Origin: JADJVL01 sp039812765
GTDB lineage: Bacteria > Acidobacteriota > Holophagae > Holophagales > Holophagaceae
Assembly: GCA_039812765.1 (NCBI GenBank)
Contig: JBDIBF010000004.1
Span: 1-64,000, forward strand
Length of the DNA stretch: 64,000 nucleotides
Reading direction: 5' to 3'
Made by a program: the position numbers and the translations under genes. A model generated the notes under the pieces. That model did not search any database and was not told the DNA's origin. It worked only from the letters and a program-made list of their open reading frames with translations. Positions 10,293-18,472 of the stretch are shown here, in pieces. Each line of letters begins with the position of its first letter. Position 1 is the stretch's first letter.

Positions 10293-11113
10293 TGTCGAAC
10301 CTCAAGGGCAACCTCCAGAGCATCAGCCTCACCGACGTGCTCCAGCTCCTCCACGTCAACAAGAAGGCTGGCCTCCTTCAGGTGAACGGGGAGAAAGTCA
10401 ACGGCGTGCTCTACATCAGCAACGGCGAGGTGGTCCACGCGGAGACTCGGACCACCAAGGGCGAGGCCGCGGCCTTCGAGATCCTGGAGTGGGAGAAGGG
10501 GGACTTCGAGTTCCTCGCCTCCAAGGTCTCCTCCCAGCAGAGCATCCGCCGCACGGTGCCCGACCTGCTGATGGAGGCCGCCCGCACCTCCGACTCCCGG
10601 CGGCGGTTGAAGTCCCTCTTCCCGAACCTGGACGCGGTGCCGGTGCCGTCCGCGCAGGAACCCGAGCTCACGGCGGGCCTCAAGCTCTACGCCGAGGACC
10701 GCAAGATCATCCCCTTCTTCGACGGCTACCGCACCTTCCGCGAGATCATGATGGTGGCCGAGACCAACGAGGTGGGCGTCCTCCAGGCCGCCAGCCTCCT
10801 CAAGGACGCCGGTCGGCTCGAGACCCTCGTCACCGACGTGGGCGTCACCGTGGGCCTGCTCAAGACCGGCTTCTTCAAGAAGGCCGACCACCTGGAGCTT
10901 TCGCCGATGGTGGAATCCATCTGGAAGGGCATGGCCCCCTACGCCCGCACCACCATCCAGAACGTGCGCCTCATCTGGCCCGGCGGCCCGGCGGTGGAGC
11001 CCGTCAAGTTCAACAAGGACCTCAACGAGCGCATCCTCGCCCTCCCCAAGGACCTCCTGGAGGCCTACGGCCTCTACGAAGGACAGACCATCACCGTGCG
11101 GCCCGCGCCGTAG
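10292..11113 (+). CDS. DUF4388 (PATAN-type) domain protein
   Basis: 273 residues. The N-terminal ~90 residues match the DUF4388/PATAN pattern: LKGNLQSISLTDVLQLLHVNKKAGLLQV, then GVLYISNGEVVHAETRTTKGEAA (both written here only as markers) and a further EWEKGDFEF block. PATAN modules typically accompany two-component systems and surface motility in Acidobacteriota, Myxococcota and cyanobacteria. The rest is a winged-helix-like helical region plus a C-terminal domain that I cannot assign. The start abuts the receiver gene, suggesting that the receiver controls it or binds it. A non-coding repeat region follows. Confidence 0.8.
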   Translation: MSNLKGNLQSISLTDVLQLLHVNKKAGLLQVNGEKVNGVLYISNGEVVHAETRTTKGEAAAFEILEWEKGDFEFLASKVSSQQSIRRTVPDLLMEAARTSDSRRRLKSLFPNLDAVPVPSAQEPELTAGLKLYAEDRKIIPFFDGYRTFREIMMVAETNEVGVLQAASLLKDAGRLETLVTDVGVTVGLLKTGFFKKADHLELSPMVESIWKGMAPYARTTIQNVRLIWPGGPAVEPVKFNKDLNERILALPKDLLEAYGLYEGQTITVRPAP

Positions 11114-11311
11114 GGGGCGGCGAAGCGTCGCTCGCGGCATGAGGGAGGAATCGAGCGCGTCCGTGACGGAGTCGTGGCTGCGTTGACGCGGCCGTGGCGA
11201 TTGGGCTTCCCGTCCATGCTGCCGACGACATGGCGGTTGGGGTTGGCCTCGGCCTCGGCCTTGCCAATGCCGTTGACGTTGAGCTTGCCGTTGCCGTTGA
11301 CCTTCAAAAGA

Positions 11312-11362
11312 GCACCTCGATCGGCGAGCGCCGCGCCTTCCGGCGCTCGCCGATCGAGGTGC
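11312..11362 (+). repeat. Hairpin element H1: 22-bp perfect stem, 7-nt loop
   Basis: Begins GCACCTCGATCGG, loop CGCCTTC (11334-11340), ends with the exact complement finishing in GAGGTGC. It is followed by CAGCAAGCGATAGCGCG. Same architecture as H3 and H4, and inverted relative to H2. There is no T-run after the stem, so a simple intrinsic terminator is unlikely. Confidence 0.85.
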
Positions 11363-11519
11363 CAGCAAGCGATAGCGCGCAAGCTCCGAGCGCGGAAGGT
11401 TGAGGTTCACGGAGGCCCGGGGACGGGGGAAGGGATGGGGCAATCCTGCGCCTGACCCACCAATCCCTTCGGCATGGAGACTCTCTTGACTCAGGTCCCT
11501 GTCGCGCTATCGCTTGACC

Positions 11520-11570
11520 GCCTCGCGATCCAGCGTCGCCGGAACCCGCGGCGGCGCTGGATCGCGATGC
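11520..11570 (-). repeat. Hairpin element H2: 22-bp stem with two mismatched positions, 7-nt loop
   Basis: Read on the - strand it begins GCATCGCGATCC and carries the loop CGGGTTC. The stem is 22 positions long and imperfect at two of them, one of which can form a wobble pair. On the - strand it is preceded by TTGACCTTCAAGAG and followed by GTCAAGCGATAGCGCG, the same flanks as H1 on the + strand. This shows that H1 and H2 are inverted copies of one unit whose stem sequence has changed. Confidence 0.8.
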
Positions 11571-11715
11571 CTCTTGAAGGTCAAGGTCAAGGTCAACGGC
11601 AAGCTCAACGACAAGGTCAATGGCAATGTCAACGTCACCGCCAATGGCAACATCAACGTCCAAACCAAATTCAGGGCCGACATCATGGGCGCGAGCACCA
11701 ACCAGGCCTCGTCCC

Positions 11716-12645
11716 TTAAGCCTTCCTGGCCCTCGGGTGCGCCCCCTCGTACGTCCTCGCGAGCTGCTCGAGGTCCACATGGGTGTACCGCTGGGTCGTG
11801 CTCAGGCTGGCGTGGCCGAGGAGCTCCTGGATGGCGCGGAGGTCCATGCCGCGGTTGAGGAGGTGGGTTGCGAAGCTGTGGCGAAGGGCGTGGGGGCTGA
11901 CGCGGCTCCGAACGGCGGTGGACTCCAGGGCCCGGGCCAGGAAGGCGCGCACGGAGGTGGTGGTGAGGCGGCCGCCCCGCTGATTCAGGAAGAGGGCCGG
12001 GGAGGGCGGCAGGGCCTTCTCCGCCAGCAGGTCACGGCGGTGGGACAGGTAGGTCTCCAGCGCCTCGGCGGCCTCCCCGTGGTAGGGCACCAGACGCTCC
12101 TTCCGGCCCTTGCCGAGGACCCGCAGCGTGCGCTCCGCGGCGAGCACGTCCCCCAGGTCGAGGCCCACCAGCTCGGAGACCCGCAGGCCGGAGGCGTAGA
12201 GCAGCTCCAGCAGCGCCCGCAGGCGGGAGGTGGGGAAGTCCACCGCGGGGGGCAGCTCCAGCAGGTCCGCGCTCTCGCCTTCGGTGAGGAAGGCGGGCAG
12301 GCGGGCCGCCTGCCGGGGATTCCGGAGCCCGGAAGCCGGGTTCGACCCCAGGCGGCCGGTCTCGAAGAGCCAGCGGTAGAAGGCGCGCACCGTGCTGAGG
12401 ACGCGGGCCTGGCTCGCCGGGTCGAGGCCCCGCCGCCCCAGCTCCAGGGCGAAGCCCCTAAGGGTCCGGGGCTTCACGTCCCAGGAGGCCCACCGGGCGT
12501 CCACCGCGTGCACCAGCAGCTTCTCCAGGTCCCCCTTCTGCGCCCTGGCCGTGTGGGGCGAGACGCCCCGGGCGCGCTGCTCCAGGTGGAAGGCCTGCAG
12601 GGCCTCGGCGAGGGGGGACGGCGCGGCGTCGGAAGGGCGCTCCAT
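11716..12645 (-). CDS. xerC: Tyrosine recombinase XerC/XerD
   Basis: 309-residue tyrosine recombinase, probably for chromosome dimer resolution at dif. It has an N-terminal SAM-like DNA-binding domain (residues 10-95). The catalytic set is visible: Arg in SGLRVSEL, Lys in GKGRKERLVP, His-x-x-Arg in HALRHSFATH, His in LLGHASLSTT, and nucleophile Tyr in QRYTHV. Length and C-terminus fit a housekeeping Xer rather than a phage or integron integrase, and I see no IntI-type extra domain. The 3' end borders the hairpin repeat region; the start is divergent from the acyl-CoA synthetase gene across 41 bp. Confidence 0.92.
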   Translation of the reverse strand: MERPSDAAPSPLAEALQAFHLEQRARGVSPHTARAQKGDLEKLLVHAVDARWASWDVKPRTLRGFALELGRRGLDPASQARVLSTVRAFYRWLFETGRLGSNPASGLRNPRQAARLPAFLTEGESADLLELPPAVDFPTSRLRALLELLYASGLRVSELVGLDLGDVLAAERTLRVLGKGRKERLVPYHGEAAEALETYLSHRRDLLAEKALPPSPALFLNQRGGRLTTTSVRAFLARALESTAVRSRVSPHALRHSFATHLLNRGMDLRAIQELLGHASLSTTQRYTHVDLEQLARTYEGAHPRARKA

Positions 12646-12686
12646 GCTGCTACATTGACATCTTCCACCCCATCCGGAGCCGCCGC

Positions 12687-14510
12687 GTGGCCGAGCCGAC
12701 CACCATCGCCGAGATGTTCTACGCCGGCATCGCGCACGGCCTCCCGGACGCCCAGGCCGTCAAGCGCGACGGGGCCTACGTCCCCATCTCCAGCCAGGAG
12801 CTGCTCGACGCCGTGGAACGCCTCGCCCTGGCCCTGGAGGGCCGCGGGCTGCGCAAGGGCCAGCACGTGGCCCTGCTCTCGGAGAACCGCCCCGAGTGGG
12901 CCTGGACCGACTACGCCTGCGCCATCCTGGGCCTCCCCGACGTCACCATCTACGCGACCCTGCAGGCGAACCAGGCGGCCTTCATCCTCGGCAACAGCAA
13001 CGCCGCCTGGGTCTTCTGCTCCAACGCCGAGCAGCTCCACAAGGTCCTCGAGTCCTGGGACGCCCTTCCGGACCTCCAGGTGGCGGTGCTCATGGACGGC
13101 CCCCCCCCGGCGGTGGAAGGCCGCACCATCCTTGGCTTCCGGCAGCTCCTGGAGGAGGGCCGAGAGCGGGAGGCCGAGCGGCCCAAGGTCCGCGAGTGGG
13201 CCGCCGAGCGCATGTCCTCGGACCTCTTGACGCTCATCTACACCAGCGGCACAACCGCGGACCCCAAGGGGGCCATGCTCACCCACGGCAACGTGGTCTC
13301 CAACATGCTGGCCTGCCTGAAGCACCTCCCCATCCAGTCCGGTGACCGCTGCCTCAGCTTCCTGCCGCTGACCCACATCTTCGAGCGGCTGGCGGGGCAC
13401 TACGTGATGCTCTACATCGGCGCCTCGATCTTCTACGCGGAAAGCGTGAACACGGTGCCCCAGAACCTGCTGGAGGCACGGCCCACGGTGCTCTCCTCGG
13501 TCCCCCGGATCTACGAGAAGATCCACGCCAAGGTCATCGACAGCGTGACGGCGAGCCCGAAGCCCAAGCGCATGCTCTTCAGCTGGGCCATGAAGGTGGG
13601 CCGCGAGATGGCGCCCTTCCTCTACGAGCAGCGCCGGCCGGGCCTCTGGCTGGCGCTGCGCTACCGCCTCGCCCGGTCCCTGGTCTTCGACCGCATCCAC
13701 GCCCGCACCGGCGGCCGCCTGCGCTTCGCCGTCAGCGGCGGCGCGCCTCTCTCGCCCATCATCATGGAGTTCTTCTGGATCATGGGCCTGCCCATCCTGG
13801 AGGGCTACGGACTCACGGAGACGAGCCCGGTGATCACCTTCAACCGCATGGGCTCGGTCAAGCCGGGCACCGTGGGGCTTCCCATCTACGAGACCTGGGA
13901 GGGCAAGCCCTTCCTGAAGATCGCGGAGGACGGCGAGATCCTCTGCCACGGCCCCAACGTCATGCTCGGCTACTGGGCCAACGAGCAGGCCACCCGGGAG
14001 GCCATCGACGCCGACGGCTACTTCCACACCGGCGACATCGGCGAGCTTGACGATCAGGGACGGCTCAAGATCACCGACCGCAAGAAGGAGCTGCTGGTCA
14101 CGTCGGGGGGCAAGAAGGTCCCGCCCACCCCCATCGAGGACGCCCTGAAGGACGACAAGTACATCGCCCAGGCGGTGCTCATCGGCGACCAGCGCAACTT
14201 CATCACCGCCCTCGTGGTCCCCAACTTCGACAGCCTCAAGCGCTGGGCCGCCATCAAGAAGCTGGCCTACGCCAACGACCACGAGCTCGCGAACCTGCCC
14301 CTGGTGCACGCCAAGCTCATGCAGCGCATCGAGCGCGTGAACCAGAAGCTCAGCGGCTACGAACGCATCAAGAAGATCGCCGTCCTCGAGCACGAGATGA
14401 CCACCGAGGGCGGCGAGCTGACGCCCACCCTGAAGGTCAAGCGCCGGGTCGTGGCCCAGATGTACAGGGACCGCATCGAGGCCCTGTATGCCGAGGGCAA
14501 GGAAGGCTGA
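12687..14510 (+). CDS. Long-chain acyl-CoA synthetase (AMP-binding)
   Basis: 607-residue ANL-superfamily ligase that activates long-chain fatty acids as CoA thioesters (FadD15/ACSL subgroup). The P-loop-like LIYTSGTTADPKGAM is at about residue 185, GYGLTETSPV at about 372, YFHTGDIGELDDQG at about 445, and the linker ITDRKKELLVTSGGKKV at about 460. Start is GTG with GGAG 8 bases upstream. It runs in the same direction as the MqnP/UbiA gene 25 bp downstream. Confidence 0.93.
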   Translation: MAEPTTIAEMFYAGIAHGLPDAQAVKRDGAYVPISSQELLDAVERLALALEGRGLRKGQHVALLSENRPEWAWTDYACAILGLPDVTIYATLQANQAAFILGNSNAAWVFCSNAEQLHKVLESWDALPDLQVAVLMDGPPPAVEGRTILGFRQLLEEGREREAERPKVREWAAERMSSDLLTLIYTSGTTADPKGAMLTHGNVVSNMLACLKHLPIQSGDRCLSFLPLTHIFERLAGHYVMLYIGASIFYAESVNTVPQNLLEARPTVLSSVPRIYEKIHAKVIDSVTASPKPKRMLFSWAMKVGREMAPFLYEQRRPGLWLALRYRLARSLVFDRIHARTGGRLRFAVSGGAPLSPIIMEFFWIMGLPILEGYGLTETSPVITFNRMGSVKPGTVGLPIYETWEGKPFLKIAEDGEILCHGPNVMLGYWANEQATREAIDADGYFHTGDIGELDDQGRLKITDRKKELLVTSGGKKVPPTPIEDALKDDKYIAQAVLIGDQRNFITALVVPNFDSLKRWAAIKKLAYANDHELANLPLVHAKLMQRIERVNQKLSGYERIKKIAVLEHEMTTEGGELTPTLKVKRRVVAQMYRDRIEALYAEGKEG

Positions 14511-14535
14511 TCGCGGCTTCGGGCATCATGGATCC

Positions 14536-15414
14536 ATGACCGGAGCCCTTCGCCAGACCCGCGACCTGCTCGACATGATCAAGTTCGAGCACACGGTCTT
14601 CGCCCTGCCCTTCGCGTTCCTTGCGGCCTTCGTGGCGGCCCGGGGGATGCCGTCCCTGGAGAAGTCGCTCTGGATCCTGGCGGCCATGGTGGGGGCGCGG
14701 ACGGCGGCCATGACCTTCAACCGGCTGGTGGACGCCGACGTGGACGCGGACAACCCCCGGACGGCTCAACGTCACATCCCCGCGGGCCGGGTCTCCCGGG
14801 CCGGGGCGGTGGCCATGCTGGGCGCCGGGGTGGCGCTCTTCGGGTTCGCGAGCGGCATGCTCGGGCCGCTGTGCTGGAAGCTGTCCCCCCTGGCCCTCGC
14901 CGTCATCCTCGGATACTCGTTCTGCAAGCGGTTCACCAGCCTCGCGCACCTCGTGCTGGGCCTGTCGCTCTCGGGCGCCCCCCTCGGCGCCTGGATCGCG
15001 ATCCGCGGCGAGGTCGAGGCGCCGGCCGCGTGGCTGGCCGCAGGCGTGCTGGCCTGGACCGGCGGCTTCGACATCCTCTACGCCCTCCAGGACGAGGCCT
15101 TCGACCGGGCCATGGGCCTGCGCTCCATCCCCGCGGCCCTGGGCACCCGGGGCGCGCTGTGGGTCTCCCGCATGCTGCACTTCACCGCTCTCCTCTGCTG
15201 GGGCCGCTTCAACCTCCTGGTCCAGGGCACCGCCTTCCCCTGGCTGGGCTGGCTGGCGGTGGCCGGCATCCTGATGCGCGAACAATGGCTGGTGCGGGAC
15301 GGCAGGCTGGACCGCATCGACGAGGCCTTCTTCACCATGAACAGCCTCGTGGGCCTGGTCTTCTTCGCGGGCCACCTGATGGACCTGTTCCTGGTGCGCA
15401 GCGCCTTCGTCTGA
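14536..15414 (+). CDS. mqnP: UbiA-family prenyltransferase, MqnP-like
   Basis: 292-residue integral membrane aromatic prenyltransferase. The first Asp-rich motif is FNRLVDADVDADNPRT (about residue 75) and the second is YALQDEAFDRAMGL (about residue 185). Both resemble the group found with futalosine-route menaquinone genes rather than MenA. Seven or eight hydrophobic segments are visible. It probably attaches the isoprenoid chain to a menaquinone precursor. No other menaquinone gene is in the window, so the pathway is inferred from the subfamily pattern. ATG at 14536 gives the usual length. Confidence 0.82.
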   Translation: MTGALRQTRDLLDMIKFEHTVFALPFAFLAAFVAARGMPSLEKSLWILAAMVGARTAAMTFNRLVDADVDADNPRTAQRHIPAGRVSRAGAVAMLGAGVALFGFASGMLGPLCWKLSPLALAVILGYSFCKRFTSLAHLVLGLSLSGAPLGAWIAIRGEVEAPAAWLAAGVLAWTGGFDILYALQDEAFDRAMGLRSIPAALGTRGALWVSRMLHFTALLCWGRFNLLVQGTAFPWLGWLAVAGILMREQWLVRDGRLDRIDEAFFTMNSLVGLVFFAGHLMDLFLVRSAFV

Positions 15415-15546
15415 GGGCGAAAAAGGCGCTTCCGGCCCGCCGTCCGGCCGGCATTCCGCCAGTCCCGCGAGGGCGCGCGCCGCAACCCTCGAGGCCCTTC
15501 TCCAAGCTCGACAGGGCGCGCCCGGGCTGGCACCTTAGAAAGTTCC

Positions 15547-16509
15547 ATGGCCGCGAACCCCACCACCCGCCGGGCGCAGCGCCTGAGCCGCCCGGACGCC
15601 CACCGGTTCATCACGGTGATGCTGGTCTTCAGCCACCGGACCTACCGGCTGTCCATCACCCGGAAGTTCCTGGCCTGGACCCTGGGGGTCACCGCCGGCG
15701 TCGGCGCCATCGCCATGATCGGCAGCGCCTACGGCCTCTGGGCCACCAAGAAGATCATGTCCTTCGACCGCCTCCAGAAGGAGACCGAGGCCCAGGCCCG
15801 CCAGCTCCGGGACACCTTGGGACAGGCCCAGGGCCTGGACGCGGAGATCAACGACCTCCGCAAGCAGCACGAGCAGCTCATGAAGCTGCTGGATCCCCGG
15901 AACCCGGCGAACCAGGGTCCGGTGCTGCCCTCCAAGGGCACGGACCGGGACCGCCCGGCGGATCCGAAGAAGATCAGCGAGATGAAGGCGGAGCTGGAGC
16001 GCCGCGCCGAGGCCGCAAGGGCCATCCGCGCCCGCATGGAGCCCATCCTCCAGGCCTGGTCCCACACCCCCTCCATCCCGCCCACCGCCGGCTTCCTCTC
16101 CTCGGGCTTCGGCATCCGGGTGAGCCCCTTCAGCCCCACCCGGGACGAGGGGGACGGGCTGCTGGGCTTCCACTCGGGCCTCGACATCTCCAACGCCGAG
16201 GGCACCCCCATCCAGGCCACCGCCGACGGCGTGGTGGAGTCCGCCGGCTGGGCGGACCGCTACGGCTACGCGGTGGTGGTCCGGCACAACGACGAACTGG
16301 AGACCCTCTACGCCCACATGAGCCATTTCTTCGTCAAGGAGGGCGACCGGGTCAGCCGGGGACAGCTCGTCGGCCGCATGGGCCGCAGCGGCCACGTCAC
16401 CGGCGTCCATCTCCACTACGAGGTCCGCCTGCACGGCAAACCCGTGGACCCCAAGCCCTACCTGCGGCTCCAGAAGGAATGGCTGGCGCGGCTCGGACTC
16501 GAGACCTGA
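15547..16509 (+). CDS. Membrane-anchored M23 peptidase (LytM domain)
   Basis: 320 residues. A signal anchor or single transmembrane segment lies at about 40-60 (FLAWTLGVTAGVGAIAMIG), followed by a coiled coil at about 75-170 rich in Glu, Arg and Gln, and then the LytM/M23 zinc peptidase domain at about 180-305. Zinc ligands appear in GFHSGLDIS and in the HLHYEV motif. Such proteins cut peptidoglycan cross-links outside the inner membrane. The bactofilin gene 94 bp downstream is a frequent partner: bactofilins localise M23 enzymes to shape the cell wall. Confidence 0.92.
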   Translation: MAANPTTRRAQRLSRPDAHRFITVMLVFSHRTYRLSITRKFLAWTLGVTAGVGAIAMIGSAYGLWATKKIMSFDRLQKETEAQARQLRDTLGQAQGLDAEINDLRKQHEQLMKLLDPRNPANQGPVLPSKGTDRDRPADPKKISEMKAELERRAEAARAIRARMEPILQAWSHTPSIPPTAGFLSSGFGIRVSPFSPTRDEGDGLLGFHSGLDISNAEGTPIQATADGVVESAGWADRYGYAVVVRHNDELETLYAHMSHFFVKEGDRVSRGQLVGRMGRSGHVTGVHLHYEVRLHGKPVDPKPYLRLQKEWLARLGLET

Positions 16510-16603
16510 CGGGCTTCCCTCTGGGATCATTGGACTTGATTCCGAGGTTCGATTGACCTTCGGGGGATGGTACCCTGGCCCTTCGCCCCTATGGGAGGTC
16601 CTG

Positions 16604-17185
16604 ATGTTCGCCCAGAAGAAGCGCAATGACTCCGTGAATCCCGTCCATTCCCTCCTGGGCAAGGGCACCACCTGGAAAGGCGAGATCCACACCGGCGAGA
16701 CCAGCCTGCGCGTCGAGGGCCACGTGGATGGCGCCATCCACAGCGAGGGCGAAGTCACCGTGGCGCCCACCGGCCTGGTGACGGGCAGCATCCACGCCAA
16801 GCACCTCATCGTCACCGGCAAGGCCGTGGGCGTCTTCAAGATCGCCGAGTGCCTCGAGATCCACGGCAGCGGCTGCGTCGAGGGCGAGGTCGAGGTGGGC
16901 AGCCTCGTGGTGGACGAGGGCGGCATCCTCCAGGGCACCTGCACCCGCCGCGGCCACAAGGCCACCGTGCCCGCCCCCAAACCCGCCGAGAAGCCGGCGG
17001 AGAAGCCCGCCGAGAAGCACCTCGAGAAGAACGGCGCCAAGAACGGCGCGCGCCTCCCCGAGGCCAAGCCCGCCGAGATCAAGGCCGGGGAAGTGAAGCA
17101 GCCCGAGCCCGTGAAGGCCGGCGACCCCACCAAGGCCGTGGAGGCCAAGATGGAGGAGCTGCTGGTGGGAGCCGGCAAGCACTGA
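16604..17185 (+). CDS. Bactofilin (polymer-forming cytoskeletal protein)
   Basis: 193 residues. The beta-helical bactofilin core (DUF583) covers about residues 20-125, with repeating segments such as GEIHTGETSLRVEGHVDGAI and GSIHAKHLIVTGKAVG. The C-terminal tail is a low-complexity Lys/Pro/Glu/Ala region with KPAEKPAEKPAEKH repeats, typical of disordered bactofilin tails. ATG at 16604 is supported by GGGAGG 5 bases upstream. Context with the upstream M23 peptidase suggests a cell-shape module. Confidence 0.92.
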   Translation: MFAQKKRNDSVNPVHSLLGKGTTWKGEIHTGETSLRVEGHVDGAIHSEGEVTVAPTGLVTGSIHAKHLIVTGKAVGVFKIAECLEIHGSGCVEGEVEVGSLVVDEGGILQGTCTRRGHKATVPAPKPAEKPAEKPAEKHLEKNGAKNGARLPEAKPAEIKAGEVKQPEPVKAGDPTKAVEAKMEELLVGAGKH

Positions 17186-17263
17186 GGGCCGCCAGCCTTC
17201 CCCACCGATTTTCCCTTCGAGCCCAGGCCCCCGTGGGCTCGATCTTTTCTGCCTTCAGGAAAG

Positions 17264-17314
17264 GCACCGCGATTCGCGAGGACCCCGCCCTTGGGTCCTC
17301 GCGAATCGCGGTGC
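17264..17314 (+). repeat. Hairpin element H3: 22-bp perfect stem, 7-nt loop
   Basis: Begins GCACCGCGATTCGCG, loop CGCCCTT (17286-17292), and ends in the exact complement finishing CGGTGC. The upstream flank is CCTTCAGGAAAG and the downstream flank is GGCCAAGCGAAGCGCGG. It lies in the 219-bp gap between the convergent bactofilin and argC genes. Stem sequence differs from H1 and H4 over most of its length, yet pairing is complete. Confidence 0.85.
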
Positions 17315-17404
17315 GGCCAAGCGAAGCGCGGCAGGAGCGCGACGGCGGCGACGTCCCGGGCGTTCCGCTCCGGCCTCAACGGCCCCAGAGCTCCGTTTCC
17401 CGCC

Positions 17405-18472
17405 CTACCCCGGGAATCCTCCCGCCATCCACAACCCCGCCGTCTCCTCCATCCCCAGCGCCAGATTCAGGTTCTGCACCGCCTGCCCGGCCATGCCCTT
17501 GAGCAGGTTGTCCAGGGCGACGAGCACCACCGCGTGCCGCCCCTCCACGTGCACCGCCAGGTCGCAGGCGTTGGAGCCGTTCACGGCGTTGAGGCGGGGC
17601 GTGCCCTCCACGAGGCGCACGAAGGGGCAGCCTTCGTAGGCGTCGGCGAAGCGCGCCTTGAGCACCTTCCCGTCCACGCCCTCTGGCAGACGGAACTGGG
17701 CCGTGGCGAAGATGCCCCGCACCAGGGGCGCGCTGTGGGGCACGAAGGCCACCTCGAAGCCGGCCCCGCGGGCCGCGAGGCTCTGGGCGATCTCGGCGGC
17801 GTGCTGGTGCTTCAGGGGCTTGTAGGCCCGGAAGTCGGTGGCCCGCGTGGGATGGTGGGTGGTCTCCGAGGGCAGCGCGCCGCTGCCGCTGGATCCCGTC
17901 ACGCCGCTCACGGCCACGTAGTCCAGGTCCAGGCCCGCCAGGGGAAGCAGCGCGAGCTGGACCGCGGTGGCGAAGCAGCCCGGGTTGGCGATGCGCGCCG
18001 CGCCCTTCAGGGCCTCCCGGTTCCACTCGCTGAGGCCGTACACGAAGTCGCCCAGCCGCTCCGGAGCCGGATGGGCCACGCCGTAGGCCCCGGCGAAGAC
18101 GCCGCCGTCCTCCAGGCGGAAGTCCCCGCTGAGGTCGATGAGCACGACCTTGTCGGCGATCCCGGCCCCGGCCCAGGCGGCCTCCAGGGCCGCCAGCTCC
18201 TTCGCCAGCGTGACGTGGGGCTGGGCGGAGAAGACCGCCACCGCGTCCGCCTCGGACAGGGCGCTCCAGTCGGCCTCCGCGAGGAAGGCGCCCGGCACGA
18301 AGCCCCGCAGGTTCGGGTGGGCCGCGTGGAGGGGCTTGCCCGCGTGGGACTTCGAGATCGCCTGGACCCGCTCCACCGCCGGGTGGCCCGCCAGCAGGCG
18401 CAGCAGCTCCCCGCCGCCGTAGCCGGCGGCGCCGAGGACGGCCGCGTGGATCCTGGGCAGGCCGGCCTTCAC
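17405..18472 (-). CDS. argC: N-acetyl-gamma-glutamyl-phosphate reductase
   Basis: Third step of arginine synthesis: NADPH reduction of the acyl-glutamyl phosphate made by ArgB. 355 residues with the Rossmann loop AAVLGAAGYGGGELLRLL at the N-terminus and the active-site Cys in ANPGCFATA at about residue 166. SGVTGSSGSG and HRPLKH-type (KPLKHQHAAE) segments are also present. Last gene of the arg operon. GTG start overlaps the stop of the preceding unknown gene (GTGA). Confidence 0.95.
   Translation of the reverse strand: MKAGLPRIHAAVLGAAGYGGGELLRLLAGHPAVERVQAISKSHAGKPLHAAHPNLRGFVPGAFLAEADWSALSEADAVAVFSAQPHVTLAKELAALEAAWAGAGIADKVVLIDLSGDFRLEDGGVFAGAYGVAHPAPERLGDFVYGLSEWNREALKGAARIANPGCFATAVQLALLPLAGLDLDYVAVSGVTGSSGSGALPSETTHHPTRATDFRAYKPLKHQHAAEIAQSLAARGAGFEVAFVPHSAPLVRGIFATAQFRLPEGVDGKVLKARFADAYEGCPFVRLVEGTPRLNAVNGSNACDLAVHVEGRHAVVLVALDNLLKGMAGQAVQNLNLALGMEETAGLWMAGGFPG

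Larger units (their letters stand above)
11114..11715. repeat. 600-bp non-coding region made of two inverted hairpin/hexamer units
   Basis: No convincing gene. The region holds two copies of the same composite unit in opposite orientation. Each has about 80-90 bp of a degenerate hexamer run (GTTGAC/GTTGCC-like; 11230-11310 on +, 11571-11661 on -), then CCTTCAA with a short A/G run, then a 51-base hairpin with a 7-base loop (11312-11362 and 11520-11570), then a tail containing AAGCGATAGCGCG. The copies converge on a central 150-bp spacer. Short reading frames here give Lys-Val/Asn-Gly or Leu-Thr repeats, which is what the hexamer would produce by chance. It may help terminate transcription from both flanking convergent genes. 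Confidence 0.75.

Noticed and set aside
11474..11858. Short frames coding Lys-Val-Asn-Gly or Leu-Thr repeats in the 11-kb gap
   Set aside because: The peptides are translations of the hexamer repeat, appear on both strands, and lack a ribosome site or conserved ends.
11716..12645. XerC-like gene as the integrase for the attC-like site
   Set aside because: Length and motifs fit housekeeping Xer; no IntI-specific extra segment is visible and it lies 27 kb away.
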